Source of the DNA: Pandoraea cepalis
Lineage (GTDB): Bacteria; Pseudomonadota; Gammaproteobacteria; Burkholderiales; Burkholderiaceae
Reading direction: 5' to 3'
Assembly: GCF_902459665.1 (NCBI RefSeq)
Contig: NZ_CABPSL010000019.1
Location: forward strand, 50,985-114,984
DNA: 64,000 bases
Below are positions 48,955-56,878 of the stretch, one piece after another; positions within the stretch are counted from its first letter, which is position 1; the number at the start of each line of letters is the position of its first letter. The position numbers and the translations under genes are program-made. The notes beneath the pieces are model-generated. The model was not told the origin of the DNA and searched no databases. It saw nothing but the letters and a program-made list of their open reading frames with translations.

Positions 48955-49986
48955 TCAATAAGCGGCGGTGCTTTGCTGCGCGCCGCGAACGACTTCGATC
49001 GTGGCGCCGCCGCTCCCCCGTGCACCCGCCACATGGGGGGTCCCCGTCGGCGCGCGCGTCGGTGCACCCGCCAGCCCCGTCGCGGCAATGCCGGCATAGG
49101 CCTGGTTCTCGGGCGTCTCGAGCGCCGCCTTGTCATCCGCCTTGAGTCCGGCCTTGCCCGCGAGCACGGGCGGTGGCGCCGGGAACAGCGACGGGTCGGG
49201 TTTGGCGTCGTCCCCCGGGTTGCGAAGCGCCAGCGTGATCTTGCCCTGCTGTGTACCAAGCACCACCCGATTGACGTCGGCCACCGGCACGGCCACGACC
49301 GCGGCAGTCGCCGGCATGGGCGCCTGCGCATTGATGGCCGGTTGCGCAGGCGCCGGGGCGGTGGTCGTGGCGGCTTGCACGCTGGACGCCACGCTCGGCG
49401 TGGCCGGCGGCGGCGACACATCGTCGAGCGATGCGTTGCCATAGCTCAGCACCCGCACGCGGGAGGCCAGCAGACGCGCTTGCGTGTCATCAACCAAGCC
49501 CACTGCCGGTCCTGCCGGTCCTGCCGGTCGATTGGTTTTCATCGTGAAGAAGACGTCGACGTAATCCCCCGGACGGATGCGGTTGCTCACGCCGACGGTC
49601 TCGGAGACCGGAATGGCCACGGCCCGCTCGCCCGGCGCGAGCTGCAGGGCGAGGCCGCGTGCGAGCGCGTTTTGCGTAACGGGCACGCCGGCCGCGAGGG
49701 CAATGAGGGGCACGCGGCCCACGACGTCGGCCGGGTTGGCGAAGCCGCCCGCGGTCTGGCTATCGAACGAGACGAGCTTCACGCCGTCTGCTGCGATGGG
49801 TTGGCCCGGCGCGAGCGCCTTGGCCGCCACCACGGCCGGATAGCGCTGCGTGAGCGTCTGGGTTACCGGTGAAGGCGTCGCGGCCGGCGCCGGCGCGTTG
49901 GATGTGCCGAGACGCAGCGCGAATAGCGCGAGCAACACACCGGCGACAACCAACACAGCAGCAAGAATCTTGGTGGCTTTGTTCAT
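48955..49986 (-). CDS. cpaB: Flp pilus assembly protein CpaB/RcpC
   Basis: 343 aa. N-terminal membrane anchor (KILAAVLVVAGVLLALFAL), then an SAF domain with AAKALAPGQPIAADGVKLV and the RcpC/CpaB core EKAVAIP-like GERAVAIPVSETVGVSNRIRPGDYVDVFFTMK. The last about 120 residues are Ala/Pro/Thr-rich and variable. It works in the periplasm with the secretin. The first of the outer-membrane pair cpaB-cpaC. Confidence 0.92.
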   Translation of the reverse strand: MNKATKILAAVLVVAGVLLALFALRLGTSNAPAPAATPSPVTQTLTQRYPAVVAAKALAPGQPIAADGVKLVSFDSQTAGGFANPADVVGRVPLIALAAGVPVTQNALARGLALQLAPGERAVAIPVSETVGVSNRIRPGDYVDVFFTMKTNRPAGPAGPAVGLVDDTQARLLASRVRVLSYGNASLDDVSPPPATPSVASSVQAATTTAPAPAQPAINAQAPMPATAAVVAVPVADVNRVVLGTQQGKITLALRNPGDDAKPDPSLFPAPPPVLAGKAGLKADDKAALETPENQAYAGIAATGLAGAPTRAPTGTPHVAGARGSGGATIEVVRGAQQSTAAY

Positions 49987-50141
49987 GGCTTGGGGCCTGA
50001 GGGCCGTTCAGTCACAACTTGCGGGACGCCGGCGAACCGACGGCATGACAACCTGGCATAACCGCACATCTCATTTGGGCGCTCGGGGTGAATGTTCGTG
50101 GCACCGGCGCGCCGCTTTCCTGTAATGCTCGCGTCTCTCAT

Positions 50142-50618
50142 TCAGCTGCCGCCCAACGTCGATGTGTCGAGCGTGATCGCGGCCGTCCCGACAATGTTTT
50201 GCGGCACGAGCGCTCCCAGCCCCGGCCAATTGACGGTCATCGGCTGGGTCAGCGTCAACGTGACGTGAACGATGCATTGCGAACTGGCGCTGGTGCCCGA
50301 CGCCGGACACGGGTAGGTCGCGTCGGGCGTAAAACCGGTGCTCACCGCCGACGCCGACGGCCAGGTCAACGTGGTGTTGATCGCCTGCGTGGCGTATCCC
50401 TGGCGCTGCGCCATGGTGCCGGCGCGCAGCATGGCGCGGCCAGCCTCGGAGGCGGCCTGCGTCAGCATCTGCCGGGCAAGAATGGTGATGGAGAACGCGA
50501 CGGCAACATAGAACGCGGGCAGCAGGATCATCAGGATGAGCATGAATTCCAGCGCGGCGACGCCACGCGAGCGCGTGCCTCGCAACCCTGACCCTGCCCG
50601 TGCCCCAAACCGCTTCAT
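50142..50618 (-). CDS. tadE: TadE-like pseudopilin
   Basis: 158 aa. A short basic leader ends in the TadE motif RGVAALEFMLILMILLPAFYVAVAF, a type IV pilin-like processing site and helix. The rest is extracytoplasmic with two cysteines (TYPCPAS and SQCIVHV) that may form a disulfide. GGGGAG lies 8 nt before the ATG. It should be processed by the TadV peptidase encoded next to it and act as a minor pilin. Confidence 0.88.
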   Translation of the reverse strand: MKRFGARAGSGLRGTRSRGVAALEFMLILMILLPAFYVAVAFSITILARQMLTQAASEAGRAMLRAGTMAQRQGYATQAINTTLTWPSASAVSTGFTPDATYPCPASGTSASSQCIVHVTLTLTQPMTVNWPGLGALVPQNIVGTAAITLDTSTLGGS

Positions 50619-50829
50619 GACGATGCTCCCCGTCGCTCACGGCACTGTGTGGCCGTGTTTGGCGACGCATTGGTCATACTAATTTGCGCGGCGTCGCCCG
50701 CGCCTCTCGTTATTTCGGTGCCGCTTGCCGCCGCACTCGTCATCGCCTGTCGTCGCCTGCGGCATGTGGCGTGGAGACTCGCACGACCTGCCGCTGCCTG
50801 ACTCAATGCAACCTTTGTTACGACCGCAC

Positions 50830-51309
50830 CTACCGCACTACAAGCGCCGCCGCTGCCAGATAGGCCCCATAGGGCAATCCGATGCGTCCGGCTCGCCACT
50901 GCAGAACGCGTTGCCAGGCGGTGGAAGCGCTCAGACCATCGCACCATCGCGATAGCCACTTCAACCGCAAGGTCAACAACACCAGCGCATGCCCCCCAGC
51001 CGCCACGCTGGCCAGGCACCAAACCGGCAGCAGCGCGGAATATCCTGCCACCAGCCCAATCAGCGCGAAAAGCTTGACATCGCCCGCCGCCATCACGTTG
51101 CGCCACCAGAAAGGTAGCAGTGCGATCAATCCCAACAGCGCGCCGAGCCCGTGAACCCACATGACCCGAGGCTCGCCATGCCACGCTCGCCATGCAATCC
51201 AGATCAGTGCCAGCCCTCCTACGCCCAACAGCCAGACATTCGGGATACGGCGCGCGACCAGATCGGTGATCACGATCGGCAGGCATAACAGCCACAGCAA
51301 GGTGAGCAC
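50830..51309 (-). CDS. tadV: Prepilin peptidase TadV/CpaA
   Basis: 159-aa integral membrane aspartic protease (A24 family) that cleaves Flp, TadE and possibly TadG leaders. The two catalytic aspartates are visible: D16 in VITDLVARRIPN and the GD of MAAGDVKLFALIG near residue 77. Five to six hydrophobic segments. It starts with GTG, 13 bp after the flp2 stop. About 210 bp without a gene lie between it and tadE. Confidence 0.9.
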   Translation of the reverse strand: MLTLLWLLCLPIVITDLVARRIPNVWLLGVGGLALIWIAWRAWHGEPRVMWVHGLGALLGLIALLPFWWRNVMAAGDVKLFALIGLVAGYSALLPVWCLASVAAGGHALVLLTLRLKWLSRWCDGLSASTAWQRVLQWRAGRIGLPYGAYLAAAALVVR

Positions 51310-51322
51310 GTTGCGTCTCGCG

Positions 51323-51523
51323 TCAGTGGTTCACGGCGGACGTTGCGACCGATGTGAGGTTGCTGAACACATTCGTTAGCACGGTCGTCAAATTGGTGAA
51401 CACCGTCGCGCCGACCAAGAGGGCGACGATGGCGGCCAGAATGCCGTACTCAAGCGCCGTGACCCCTGTCTGCCGGGACAGGCTGCGCTGCCGTCCGGCC
51501 TCCCCTGTTCGCTTTGCCCGCAT
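51323..51523 (-). CDS. Flp-family type IVb pilin 2
   Basis: 66-aa prepilin: a basic leader of about 19 residues, the processing site TG/VTALEYGILAAIVALL and a short Thr/Ser/Asn-rich tail. ATG 51523 with GAGGA 9 nt upstream. A paralogue of the pilin encoded just upstream, with an almost identical N-terminal helix; the tails differ. Confidence 0.88.
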   Translation of the reverse strand: MRAKRTGEAGRQRSLSRQTGVTALEYGILAAIVALLVGATVFTNLTTVLTNVFSNLTSVATSAVNH

Positions 51524-51560
51524 GATTCGCGTCCTCGCGAATACTCCCGCCCGCCACCCT

Positions 51561-51590
51561 GAAGGACGCCAGAAAATTACGGTGTCCTTC
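51561..51590 (-). promoter_or_regulatory. Hairpin between the two flp pilin genes
   Basis: Inverted repeat GAAGGACGCC / GGTGTCCTTC (one mismatched pair) around a 10-nt AT-rich loop, in the 145-bp gap between flp1 and flp2. No T run. A stability or partial-termination element that would give more pilin mRNA than downstream mRNA is plausible. Confidence 0.5.
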
Positions 51591-51668
51591 CCAATATTGC
51601 CACCCACAATCTCGACACCCGTGCCACCGCGCTCACGCCGGCGCCAAACAGGCAGCGATGCCGAAACG

Positions 51669-51854
51669 TCACGAACCGACGTTCGTGACGACCGACGTGA
51701 TCTTCGTAAATACCGAATCGAACACGTCTGACAGTTTCGTATAGACTGTGCCACCGATCAGCACGGCCACGATCGCGGCGAGAATGCCGTACTCCAGTGC
51801 CGTGACCCCGCGTTCGTCGCGAGCAAACAGTCGAATGCGATTGCCGAGTTTCAT
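51669..51854 (-). CDS. flp: Flp-family type IVb pilin 1 (major pilin candidate)
   Basis: 61-aa prepilin with a basic leader of about 16 residues (MKLGNRIRLFARDERG), the Flp motif VTALEYGILAAIVAVLIGG with Glu5 and Tyr6 of the mature protein, and a Val/Thr/Ser-rich tail. GGGAG lies 7 nt before the ATG. It is the promoter-proximal gene of the Tad series and so probably the major pilin. Confidence 0.92.
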   Translation of the reverse strand: MKLGNRIRLFARDERGVTALEYGILAAIVAVLIGGTVYTKLSDVFDSVFTKITSVVTNVGS

Positions 51855-52498
51855 ATCACGCTCCCACTAAAAAGGCGCCAAGCGCCCGTTCGGACACAAC
51901 GGAACATCGACGGCCTCTCGGTCGCCGACGCACGTGCGCCATATCGCTTATCAATGCTTGAGTTCGGCCTCGGATTCGTTGCGCCGTCAGGCTTGCGAAC
52001 CTCTTTTGCGTTGTACGCCAATATTTCTAAGCTTGTCGATACCGCTTTTGTCGCGGCGTACGCTTTTTTTCGATGCTAATTTAAACCTGCAAACAAAAAC
52101 TAGAGCCTTGCTTCCAATCACCCTGAAGAATGTAAGAAAGCGTTACATCGATGGATCAAACAATACTCCAAATCCAGGTAATCCAACGCCCGCGAGGGAA
52201 AACCATGATGGGTGTCACGCCACACGTGCACGCGCAATACCTGTAGCACGCCGCTAAATATCGATTCATCTGATTCAACGGATTCACCCCGTGTTGTCGC
52301 TGTTGATCACCGTTGCACTTCGTTCAACATCCCCCGCCTCCCGACATCCCCCGACACACGCCTCGCCCAGAAACGAGATTCGGCTCGCCAGCGCCGCGAC
52401 ACGCCAGCATCCACCCTTTGCGCGCCTTGCACGCTCAAACGTCGCATGGCTTGGCAATTTACTTCGTATTTCTACACGACACCGACATCGGCCTCCCC
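51855..52498. other. Long AT-richer leader/spacer upstream of flp1
   Basis: No gene I can support. The sequence is visibly richer in A+T than its surroundings. It holds an inverted repeat ATGTAA-N7-TTACAT at 52130-52148. I find no consensus -35/-10 or sigma-54 site reading toward flp1, although the tad promoter should be here. Short open frames on the plus strand have ordinary non-coding composition. Confidence 0.55.
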
Positions 52499-52545
52499 GG
52501 GAACGTTACGTAACGTTCCCCGTAACACCCCCCGTAACGGGAACG
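52499..52545. promoter_or_regulatory. Palindrome with iterated CGTAAC units, candidate enhancer-binding site
   Basis: 52499-52520 is a perfect 22-bp palindrome (half-site GGGAACGTTAC). From 52509 three 12-bp units start with CGTAAC at 52509, 52521 and 52533 (CGTAACGTTCCC, CGTAACACCCCC, CGTAACGGGAAC). The block lies about 200 bp upstream of the sigma-54 promoter at 52723, a typical distance for the site of a sigma-54 activator. Which protein binds it is not known. Confidence 0.6.
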
Positions 52546-52722
52546 TCATTTCGACGAAAACCGCTCATTTTTCGATGGCGTTAACCCTGCCCCATCCCCC
52601 TTCCGAAGACGGTCGATCTCTCGATCCGAAAGATTCTTGTTTTCCGAAACGCAAGTAAATACAGGCTTTTCAGCCCGCCTCCGGAAAAACTAGAAGTTTT
52701 ATTCAAACCCAGCCTTGGCGAT

Positions 52723-52737
52723 TGGCACAGCTCTTGC
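52723..52737 (+). promoter_or_regulatory. Sigma-54 (-24/-12) promoter of the lipoprotein cluster
   Basis: TGGCAC at 52723-52728, 5-nt spacer, TTGC at 52734-52737: a full match to the TGGCAC-N5-TTGC consensus with GG and GC 10 nt apart. Transcription would start near 52749, about 32 nt before the small ORF at 52781. Confidence 0.85.
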
Positions 52738-52780
52738 GGATATCCCTGCATCGCAACGCTGAAGATCACCGGGGGACACC

Positions 52781-53101
52781 ATGATCATTGGCAATACCAA
52801 TCAAACGATGCCGCGCCCCGCCGCCCTGTCTGGCGGTCAGCAACGCATCGCGGCAACGCAGCGCAGCGCTGCTGCCGAGAACGATCGTAGAGGCGCAAGC
52901 CCAGGGAGGGGCGGTGCAGAAGGCGGTGGCGTACGCGCCACCGCCACACCGACCGATTCGCCCATCGCCGCTCGCGCCGACCACACGCATTCGGCCCACG
53001 CGATGACGGGCCCCGATAGCGCGATCGTCAACGCGCTCCTGTTCGCACTCATCGCACAACGCATGAACAGCCGATTGGCAGCGCAAGACGCGCTCGCCTG
53101 A
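52781..53101 (+). CDS. Small protein of unknown function, first gene of the sigma-54 unit
   Basis: 106 aa, no recognised family. The N-terminal two thirds are polar and Gly/Ala/Arg-rich, probably disordered; residues about 78-106 (SAIVNALLFALIAQRMNSRLAAQDALA) could form an amphipathic helix. No signal peptide. A GGGGGA ribosome-binding site precedes ATG 52781. It lies between the sigma-54 promoter and the first lipoprotein gene, 28 bp before the latter, so it is probably co-transcribed. It might be a leader peptide or a small regulator; the position is the only clue. Confidence 0.6.
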   Translation: MIIGNTNQTMPRPAALSGGQQRIAATQRSAAAENDRRGASPGRGGAEGGGVRATATPTDSPIAARADHTHSAHAMTGPDSAIVNALLFALIAQRMNSRLAAQDALA

Positions 53102-53129
53102 CCAACGATACAGACCAGAGGACATCATC

Positions 53130-54836
53130 ATGAAAAACATTCAACGCCATCTTCTCGCTTCCGCCTGCCTGCTCGCGATCGTCACGATGACCGGCTGCGC
53201 GAGTTCGGGCTCCGGCGGCACCAGCGGGTCACTCGGCGATAGCGGCACCAGCGCCGGTACCGGCGGCGGCGGCGGAACGGGCGCCGGTACGGTGACCGAC
53301 GGTTCGGGCCTCGGCGGCAATGGCAGCGGCGGAAGTGGGAACGGAAGCGGCGGCAATGGAAACGGCAGCGGGAACGGCGGCACCGGAAGCAGCGCCGCCA
53401 CCAACCCGATCGGCACCGTGGCCGCCACTGCGAGCACGGGTGTCGTGACGCAAGTCGGCAAGACCGTCAGCGATCTGGGCACCACGCTGGCCGGCACGCA
53501 ACTGCCGCTGGTCAGCACGCAAACGCAAAGTGGTCTCGCCGGCGCCGCCGTCTCGACCGGCAACGCTGTGCAGACGCTTGGCAATGGCCTCACGAACGGT
53601 CTCGGCAAGCTGGGTTCGGTGAGCGATCCGCTCAATCCGACGCTCGCCAGCGTGGGCGGCGCGGTCACCGACCTCGGCACGGCCGGCACGCAACTGGGTA
53701 GCGCCGTCGCCGGCCTCGGGCAGACCGGTCCGCTGGCCAATACGCCGGTCAATGGCGTGACTTCGCTGCTTGGCGGTGTCGTGACGTCGGTAGGCATGGC
53801 AGGCCAAAGCCTCGGCAGCGGTTTGACGCAGACGATCACGAGCGGCCCGGTGCAGCAACTGACCACATCGCTCTCGTCGGCCATCACGCCGATCACGAAC
53901 GTCGTGACCAATACCACGCAAACGGTCGGTAACACGACAGGCCTCGGCACACCGGTTTCCGGGCTGCTGGCGCAAATCGGCGGCGGCCTGGCCGGTGTCG
54001 GCACGCAGATCGCCGGTCAGCTCAACAATCCGGTGGCCACCGACGTCGGCGGCATCGTGGCGGGCGTGGGTAACACGGTGGCCAGCCTGGGCGGCGCGGT
54101 CCACGGCACCCCGACGAGCACCAACCCCCTCGCCCCGCTCACCTCGCTCCTTGGCGGGCTGCCCGGTGGCCTCGGTGGTGGCGCTGGCGCAGGCCCGCTG
54201 GCGCCGGTCACGAACCTCGTCTCCGGCCTGACGGGCACGCTCGGCGGTGCTACCGGCGGCACCTCGGGTGGCAACCCGCTGGCCCCGGTCACGAGCCTCG
54301 TCTCCGGCCTGACCGGCACGCTCGGCGGTGCCACGGGCGGCGCCTCGGGCAGCAACCCGCTGGCCCCGGTCACGAGCCTCGTCTCGGGCTTGACCGGCGG
54401 GCTCGGCGGTGCCACGGGCAGCGCCTCGGGCAGCAACGCGCTGGCCCCGGTCACGAGCCTCGTCTCGGGCCTGACCGGCGGGCTCGGCGGTGCCACGGGC
54501 GGCGCCTCGGGCAGCAATCCGCTGGCTCCGGTCACGAGCCTCGTCTCTGGCCTGACGGGCGCGCTCGGCGGTGCCACCGGCGGCGCCTCGGGCAGCAATC
54601 CGCTGGCTCCGGTCACGAGCCTCGTCTCTGGCCTGACCGGTGCCCTTGGCACCGCCACCGGCGGCGCTTCGACGGGGACGGGTGGCACGGCGGCAGGCGG
54701 TGCTCTGGCCCCGGTGACGGCGCTGCTCAGTTCCGTGACAGGCACGGTCGGCGGAGCCACAGGCTCGGGTAGCAGCAGCGGCCCGCTCGCGCCGGTGACC
54801 AATCTGCTCGGCGGCTTGCTCGGCGCCAAGAAGTAA
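53130..54836 (+). CDS. Repeat-rich surface lipoprotein, paralogue 1
   Basis: 568 aa. The signal peptide ends in the lipobox TMTGC. A Gly/Ser/Asn-rich linker (about residues 24-90) leads to a core of about 240 residues shared with two further genes here (QLPLVSTQ, GNAVQTLGNGL, SSAITPITNVV, TVGNTTGLGTP). Six 27-residue repeats (NPLAPVTSLVSGLTG plus LGGATGGASGS) and degenerate copies form the C-terminal third. Charged residues are almost absent. Databases may call such proteins collagen-like, but there is no Gly-X-Y periodicity. Probably exposed on or secreted from the cell surface; function unknown. Confidence 0.85.
   Translation: MKNIQRHLLASACLLAIVTMTGCASSGSGGTSGSLGDSGTSAGTGGGGGTGAGTVTDGSGLGGNGSGGSGNGSGGNGNGSGNGGTGSSAATNPIGTVAATASTGVVTQVGKTVSDLGTTLAGTQLPLVSTQTQSGLAGAAVSTGNAVQTLGNGLTNGLGKLGSVSDPLNPTLASVGGAVTDLGTAGTQLGSAVAGLGQTGPLANTPVNGVTSLLGGVVTSVGMAGQSLGSGLTQTITSGPVQQLTTSLSSAITPITNVVTNTTQTVGNTTGLGTPVSGLLAQIGGGLAGVGTQIAGQLNNPVATDVGGIVAGVGNTVASLGGAVHGTPTSTNPLAPLTSLLGGLPGGLGGGAGAGPLAPVTNLVSGLTGTLGGATGGTSGGNPLAPVTSLVSGLTGTLGGATGGASGSNPLAPVTSLVSGLTGGLGGATGSASGSNALAPVTSLVSGLTGGLGGATGGASGSNPLAPVTSLVSGLTGALGGATGGASGSNPLAPVTSLVSGLTGALGTATGGASTGTGGTAAGGALAPVTALLSSVTGTVGGATGSGSSSGPLAPVTNLLGGLLGAKK
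54192..54677 (+). repeat. Six in-frame tandem 81-bp repeats
   Basis: Units start at 54192, 54273, 54354, 54435, 54516 and 54597, each exactly 81 bp (27 codons). Copies 2-6 are very similar at DNA level, and a long stretch of copies 5 and 6 is identical, a sign of recent duplication. Unit number could change by slippage without breaking the frame. Confidence 0.92.
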
Positions 54837-54875
54837 CCAGGCATCCATCCAGAACGATCTAGGGAGATAGACATC

Positions 54876-56039
54876 ATGACCAACGCACTTCAACGCACCC
54901 TCCTGGCTTCGGCCGCCATCGGCCTCATCGCCCTCACCGGCTGCTCCAGCGGCGGCGGCGGGAGCGGCGCTTCGGGCGGCACCTCGGGCACCCCGAATGC
55001 CGTCGGCACGACCGCCACCGGCGCAGGCGGCGTCGTGAGTTCCGCCGGCAACGTCGTCAGCGCCTTGGGCAATCAGGTTTCCAGCACCCAATTGCCGCTC
55101 GTGTCCACGCAAGCGTCGCAAGGCTTCGGCGGTGCGCTCACGCAGACCGGCAACGCCGTCACCGCCCTCGGCAACGGCGTGAGCAGCGGTCTCGGCCAAA
55201 CGGGTGCCTCGGCGGATCCGGTCGGCACCACGCTCGCGAGCACGGGCAATGTCGTGACCGACCTCGGTCAGGCAGGCGTATCGCTGGGCAGCGGCGTGGC
55301 CGGTGTCGGCAAGAGCGGTCCGCTGGCAGGCACGCCCGTCGATACGCTGACCGGGGCACTTGGCAACGTGGTCGCGACCGTCGGCCAAGGTGGCATCGCC
55401 GGCGGTGCGATCCTGAAACAGGCCTTCACGGGCGGCCCGGTGGTTCAGGCCACCACGGCGCTCTCGTCGGCCATCACGCCGATCACCAATGTCGTGTCCG
55501 ACACCACCCGCACCGTGGGAATGACCACGGGCCTGGGCAGTCCGGCACAGGGCTTGCTGCAGACGGTCGGCGGCGGCGTCGCCACGGTCGGCACGACGAT
55601 GCAGGGTACGTCGTCGAACCCGGTCGTCACCGCACTCGGCAACACGGTGATTGCCACCGGCAACACCGTGGGTGGCGTCGGCACGTTCCTGAACGGCAGC
55701 ACCTCCACCGGCTCGGCGAATCCGTTCGGATCGCTGCTGGGCAACCTGGGCACGACGACCGCAGGCGGTTCGTCGAACCCGCTCGGCTCGGTCACGGGAT
55801 TGCTCGGCGGCCTCGGCGGTTCGGGCAGCAGCCCGCTCGCGCCGGTCACCGGCCTGCTCGGCGGGGTGAGTGGCGCCACGTCGGGCGGCAGCAGCAGCCC
55901 GCTGGCCCCGGTCACGAGCCTGCTCTCCGGTGTGACGAGCACGGCTGGCGGTAGCTCGGGCGGCGCAACGGGCGGTCTGACGGGACTGCTCGCACCGGTC
56001 ACCAGCCTGCTCGGCAGTGTGGCCAGCGTCGGCAAGTAA
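54876..56039 (+). CDS. Repeat-rich surface lipoprotein, paralogue 2
   Basis: 387 aa. Signal peptide with lipobox ALTGC, then a short Gly/Ser linker. The shared core reads VVSALGNQV, QLPLVSTQASQGFGGALTQTGNAVTALGNGV, DPVGTTLASTGNVVTDLGQAGVSLGSG, SGPLAGTPVDTLTGAL, ATTALSSAITPITNVV. The C-terminal part has about four looser versions of the PLAPVT-x-LL-xG unit. It lies 39 bp after paralogue 1 with its own ribosome-binding site (GGGAG). Confidence 0.85.
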   Translation: MTNALQRTLLASAAIGLIALTGCSSGGGGSGASGGTSGTPNAVGTTATGAGGVVSSAGNVVSALGNQVSSTQLPLVSTQASQGFGGALTQTGNAVTALGNGVSSGLGQTGASADPVGTTLASTGNVVTDLGQAGVSLGSGVAGVGKSGPLAGTPVDTLTGALGNVVATVGQGGIAGGAILKQAFTGGPVVQATTALSSAITPITNVVSDTTRTVGMTTGLGSPAQGLLQTVGGGVATVGTTMQGTSSNPVVTALGNTVIATGNTVGGVGTFLNGSTSTGSANPFGSLLGNLGTTTAGGSSNPLGSVTGLLGGLGGSGSSPLAPVTGLLGGVSGATSGGSSSPLAPVTSLLSGVTSTAGGSSGGATGGLTGLLAPVTSLLGSVASVGK

Positions 56040-56052
56040 TCGCCAGTCCAAT

Positions 56053-56080
56053 GGTGCGTCGCGCGAATCGCGCGCGCACC
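56053..56080 (+). promoter_or_regulatory. GC-rich hairpin between paralogue 2 and the MarR-type gene
   Basis: Stem GGTGCG-CGCGCG / CGCGCG-CGCACC, 12 bp with one bulged T and a 3-nt AAT loop. It starts 13 nt after the stop codon. No T run, so attenuation or mRNA protection is more likely than full termination. Confidence 0.5.
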
Positions 56081-56106
56081 ACGTGATTCATCGATAAGGA
56101 GATGCC

Positions 56107-56838
56107 ATGGCCCGCTTCATTCCCGACACCAGCGTTCTGATGCGCGGTCATGGCGATTGCGCCCCGCAACTTTCCGAACCCGTCGCCATGCGCGACACCG
56201 GCAACGGGTTCGCCGCCGGCCACCGCCACAACACATACGGCGTCGATTCGGGCGCCGCCTCCGGGGCGACGTCGACGGCCTCCCCGCTCAACACATCGCA
56301 CGGCACCATGAGCGACCGACACACGAACCGTAACGATCTCGTCGCCGGCATCGTCCGCTCGCTCGGACGCCGGCTCGCCGTGTACACGGCGCTGTATCAC
56401 GCAGCGCTTGCCGAGCAGCTCGGCCTGAATGTCACCGACCTGAACGCGCTCGATCTCATCCTTGAAATCGAGTCGATTACCGCGGGCCAGCTCGCCGAAC
56501 TCATGGGCGTCAGCTCGGGCGGCATCACCACGGTCATCGATCGGCTCGAGCGCGCGGGCTTCGTCGAGCGGGAGAAGAACCCGCACGACCGGCGCATGGT
56601 GATGATCCACCCCATCGAAGAGCGTTGCGCTCAGATCGAACAGTTCCTGTCCTCAGTCTCGCGCGAACTCACGGCGGTCAGCGCGGCATACGACCAGAGC
56701 GAACTCGCCGCGATTCACGATTTCCTGGTGCAGAGCATCCGCACCCTGAAGAGCGAAACCTTCCGTCTTCGCTTCGAGGCCGATCAGGACATCGCCGGTC
56801 TGGTCTCCAATGGCCGAAGCGCGTCGACCAAGGTCTGA
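56107..56838 (+). CDS. MarR-family transcriptional regulator with long N-terminal extension
   Basis: 243 aa. Residues about 75-215 form a MarR-type winged helix (LNVTDLNALDLILEIESITAGQLAELMGVSSGGITTVIDRLERAGFVEREKNPHDRRMVMIH). The first about 68 residues are a polar extension rich in Gly, Ala, Ser, Thr and His that is unusual for the family; an internal Met at residue 68 (MSDRHTNRND) would give a normal-length MarR. The strong AAGGAG before ATG 56107 favours the long form. It lies inside the lipoprotein cluster and probably regulates it; ligand unknown. Confidence 0.88.
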   Translation: MARFIPDTSVLMRGHGDCAPQLSEPVAMRDTGNGFAAGHRHNTYGVDSGAASGATSTASPLNTSHGTMSDRHTNRNDLVAGIVRSLGRRLAVYTALYHAALAEQLGLNVTDLNALDLILEIESITAGQLAELMGVSSGGITTVIDRLERAGFVEREKNPHDRRMVMIHPIEERCAQIEQFLSSVSRELTAVSAAYDQSELAAIHDFLVQSIRTLKSETFRLRFEADQDIAGLVSNGRSASTKV

Positions 56839-56878
56839 ACGCGCGTCGACGACCACGACCCCAACGAGGAGAAAACTC

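Noticed and set aside
51855..52100. Sigma-54 promoter reading into flp1
   Set aside because: I looked for the minus-strand form of TGGCAC-N5-TTGC and found only poor partial matches such as GCGCCA without the -12 part.
51934..52658. Several plus-strand open frames of 62-148 codons upstream of the sigma-54 promoter
   Set aside because: No ribosome-binding sites, no family features, and they overlap the palindrome and repeat block; composition looks non-coding.
54192..54677. CRISPR-like array
   Set aside because: The 81-bp units are directly adjacent without unique spacers and are in frame within a lipoprotein gene; no cas genes are present.
53229..56051. A 940-codon open frame on the minus strand across the lipoprotein genes
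   Set aside because: It is the antisense shadow of repetitive, GC-rich coding sequence: no credible start, no family features, extreme Arg/Gln/Ala content, and the plus strand has lipoboxes, ribosome-binding sites and paralogy.
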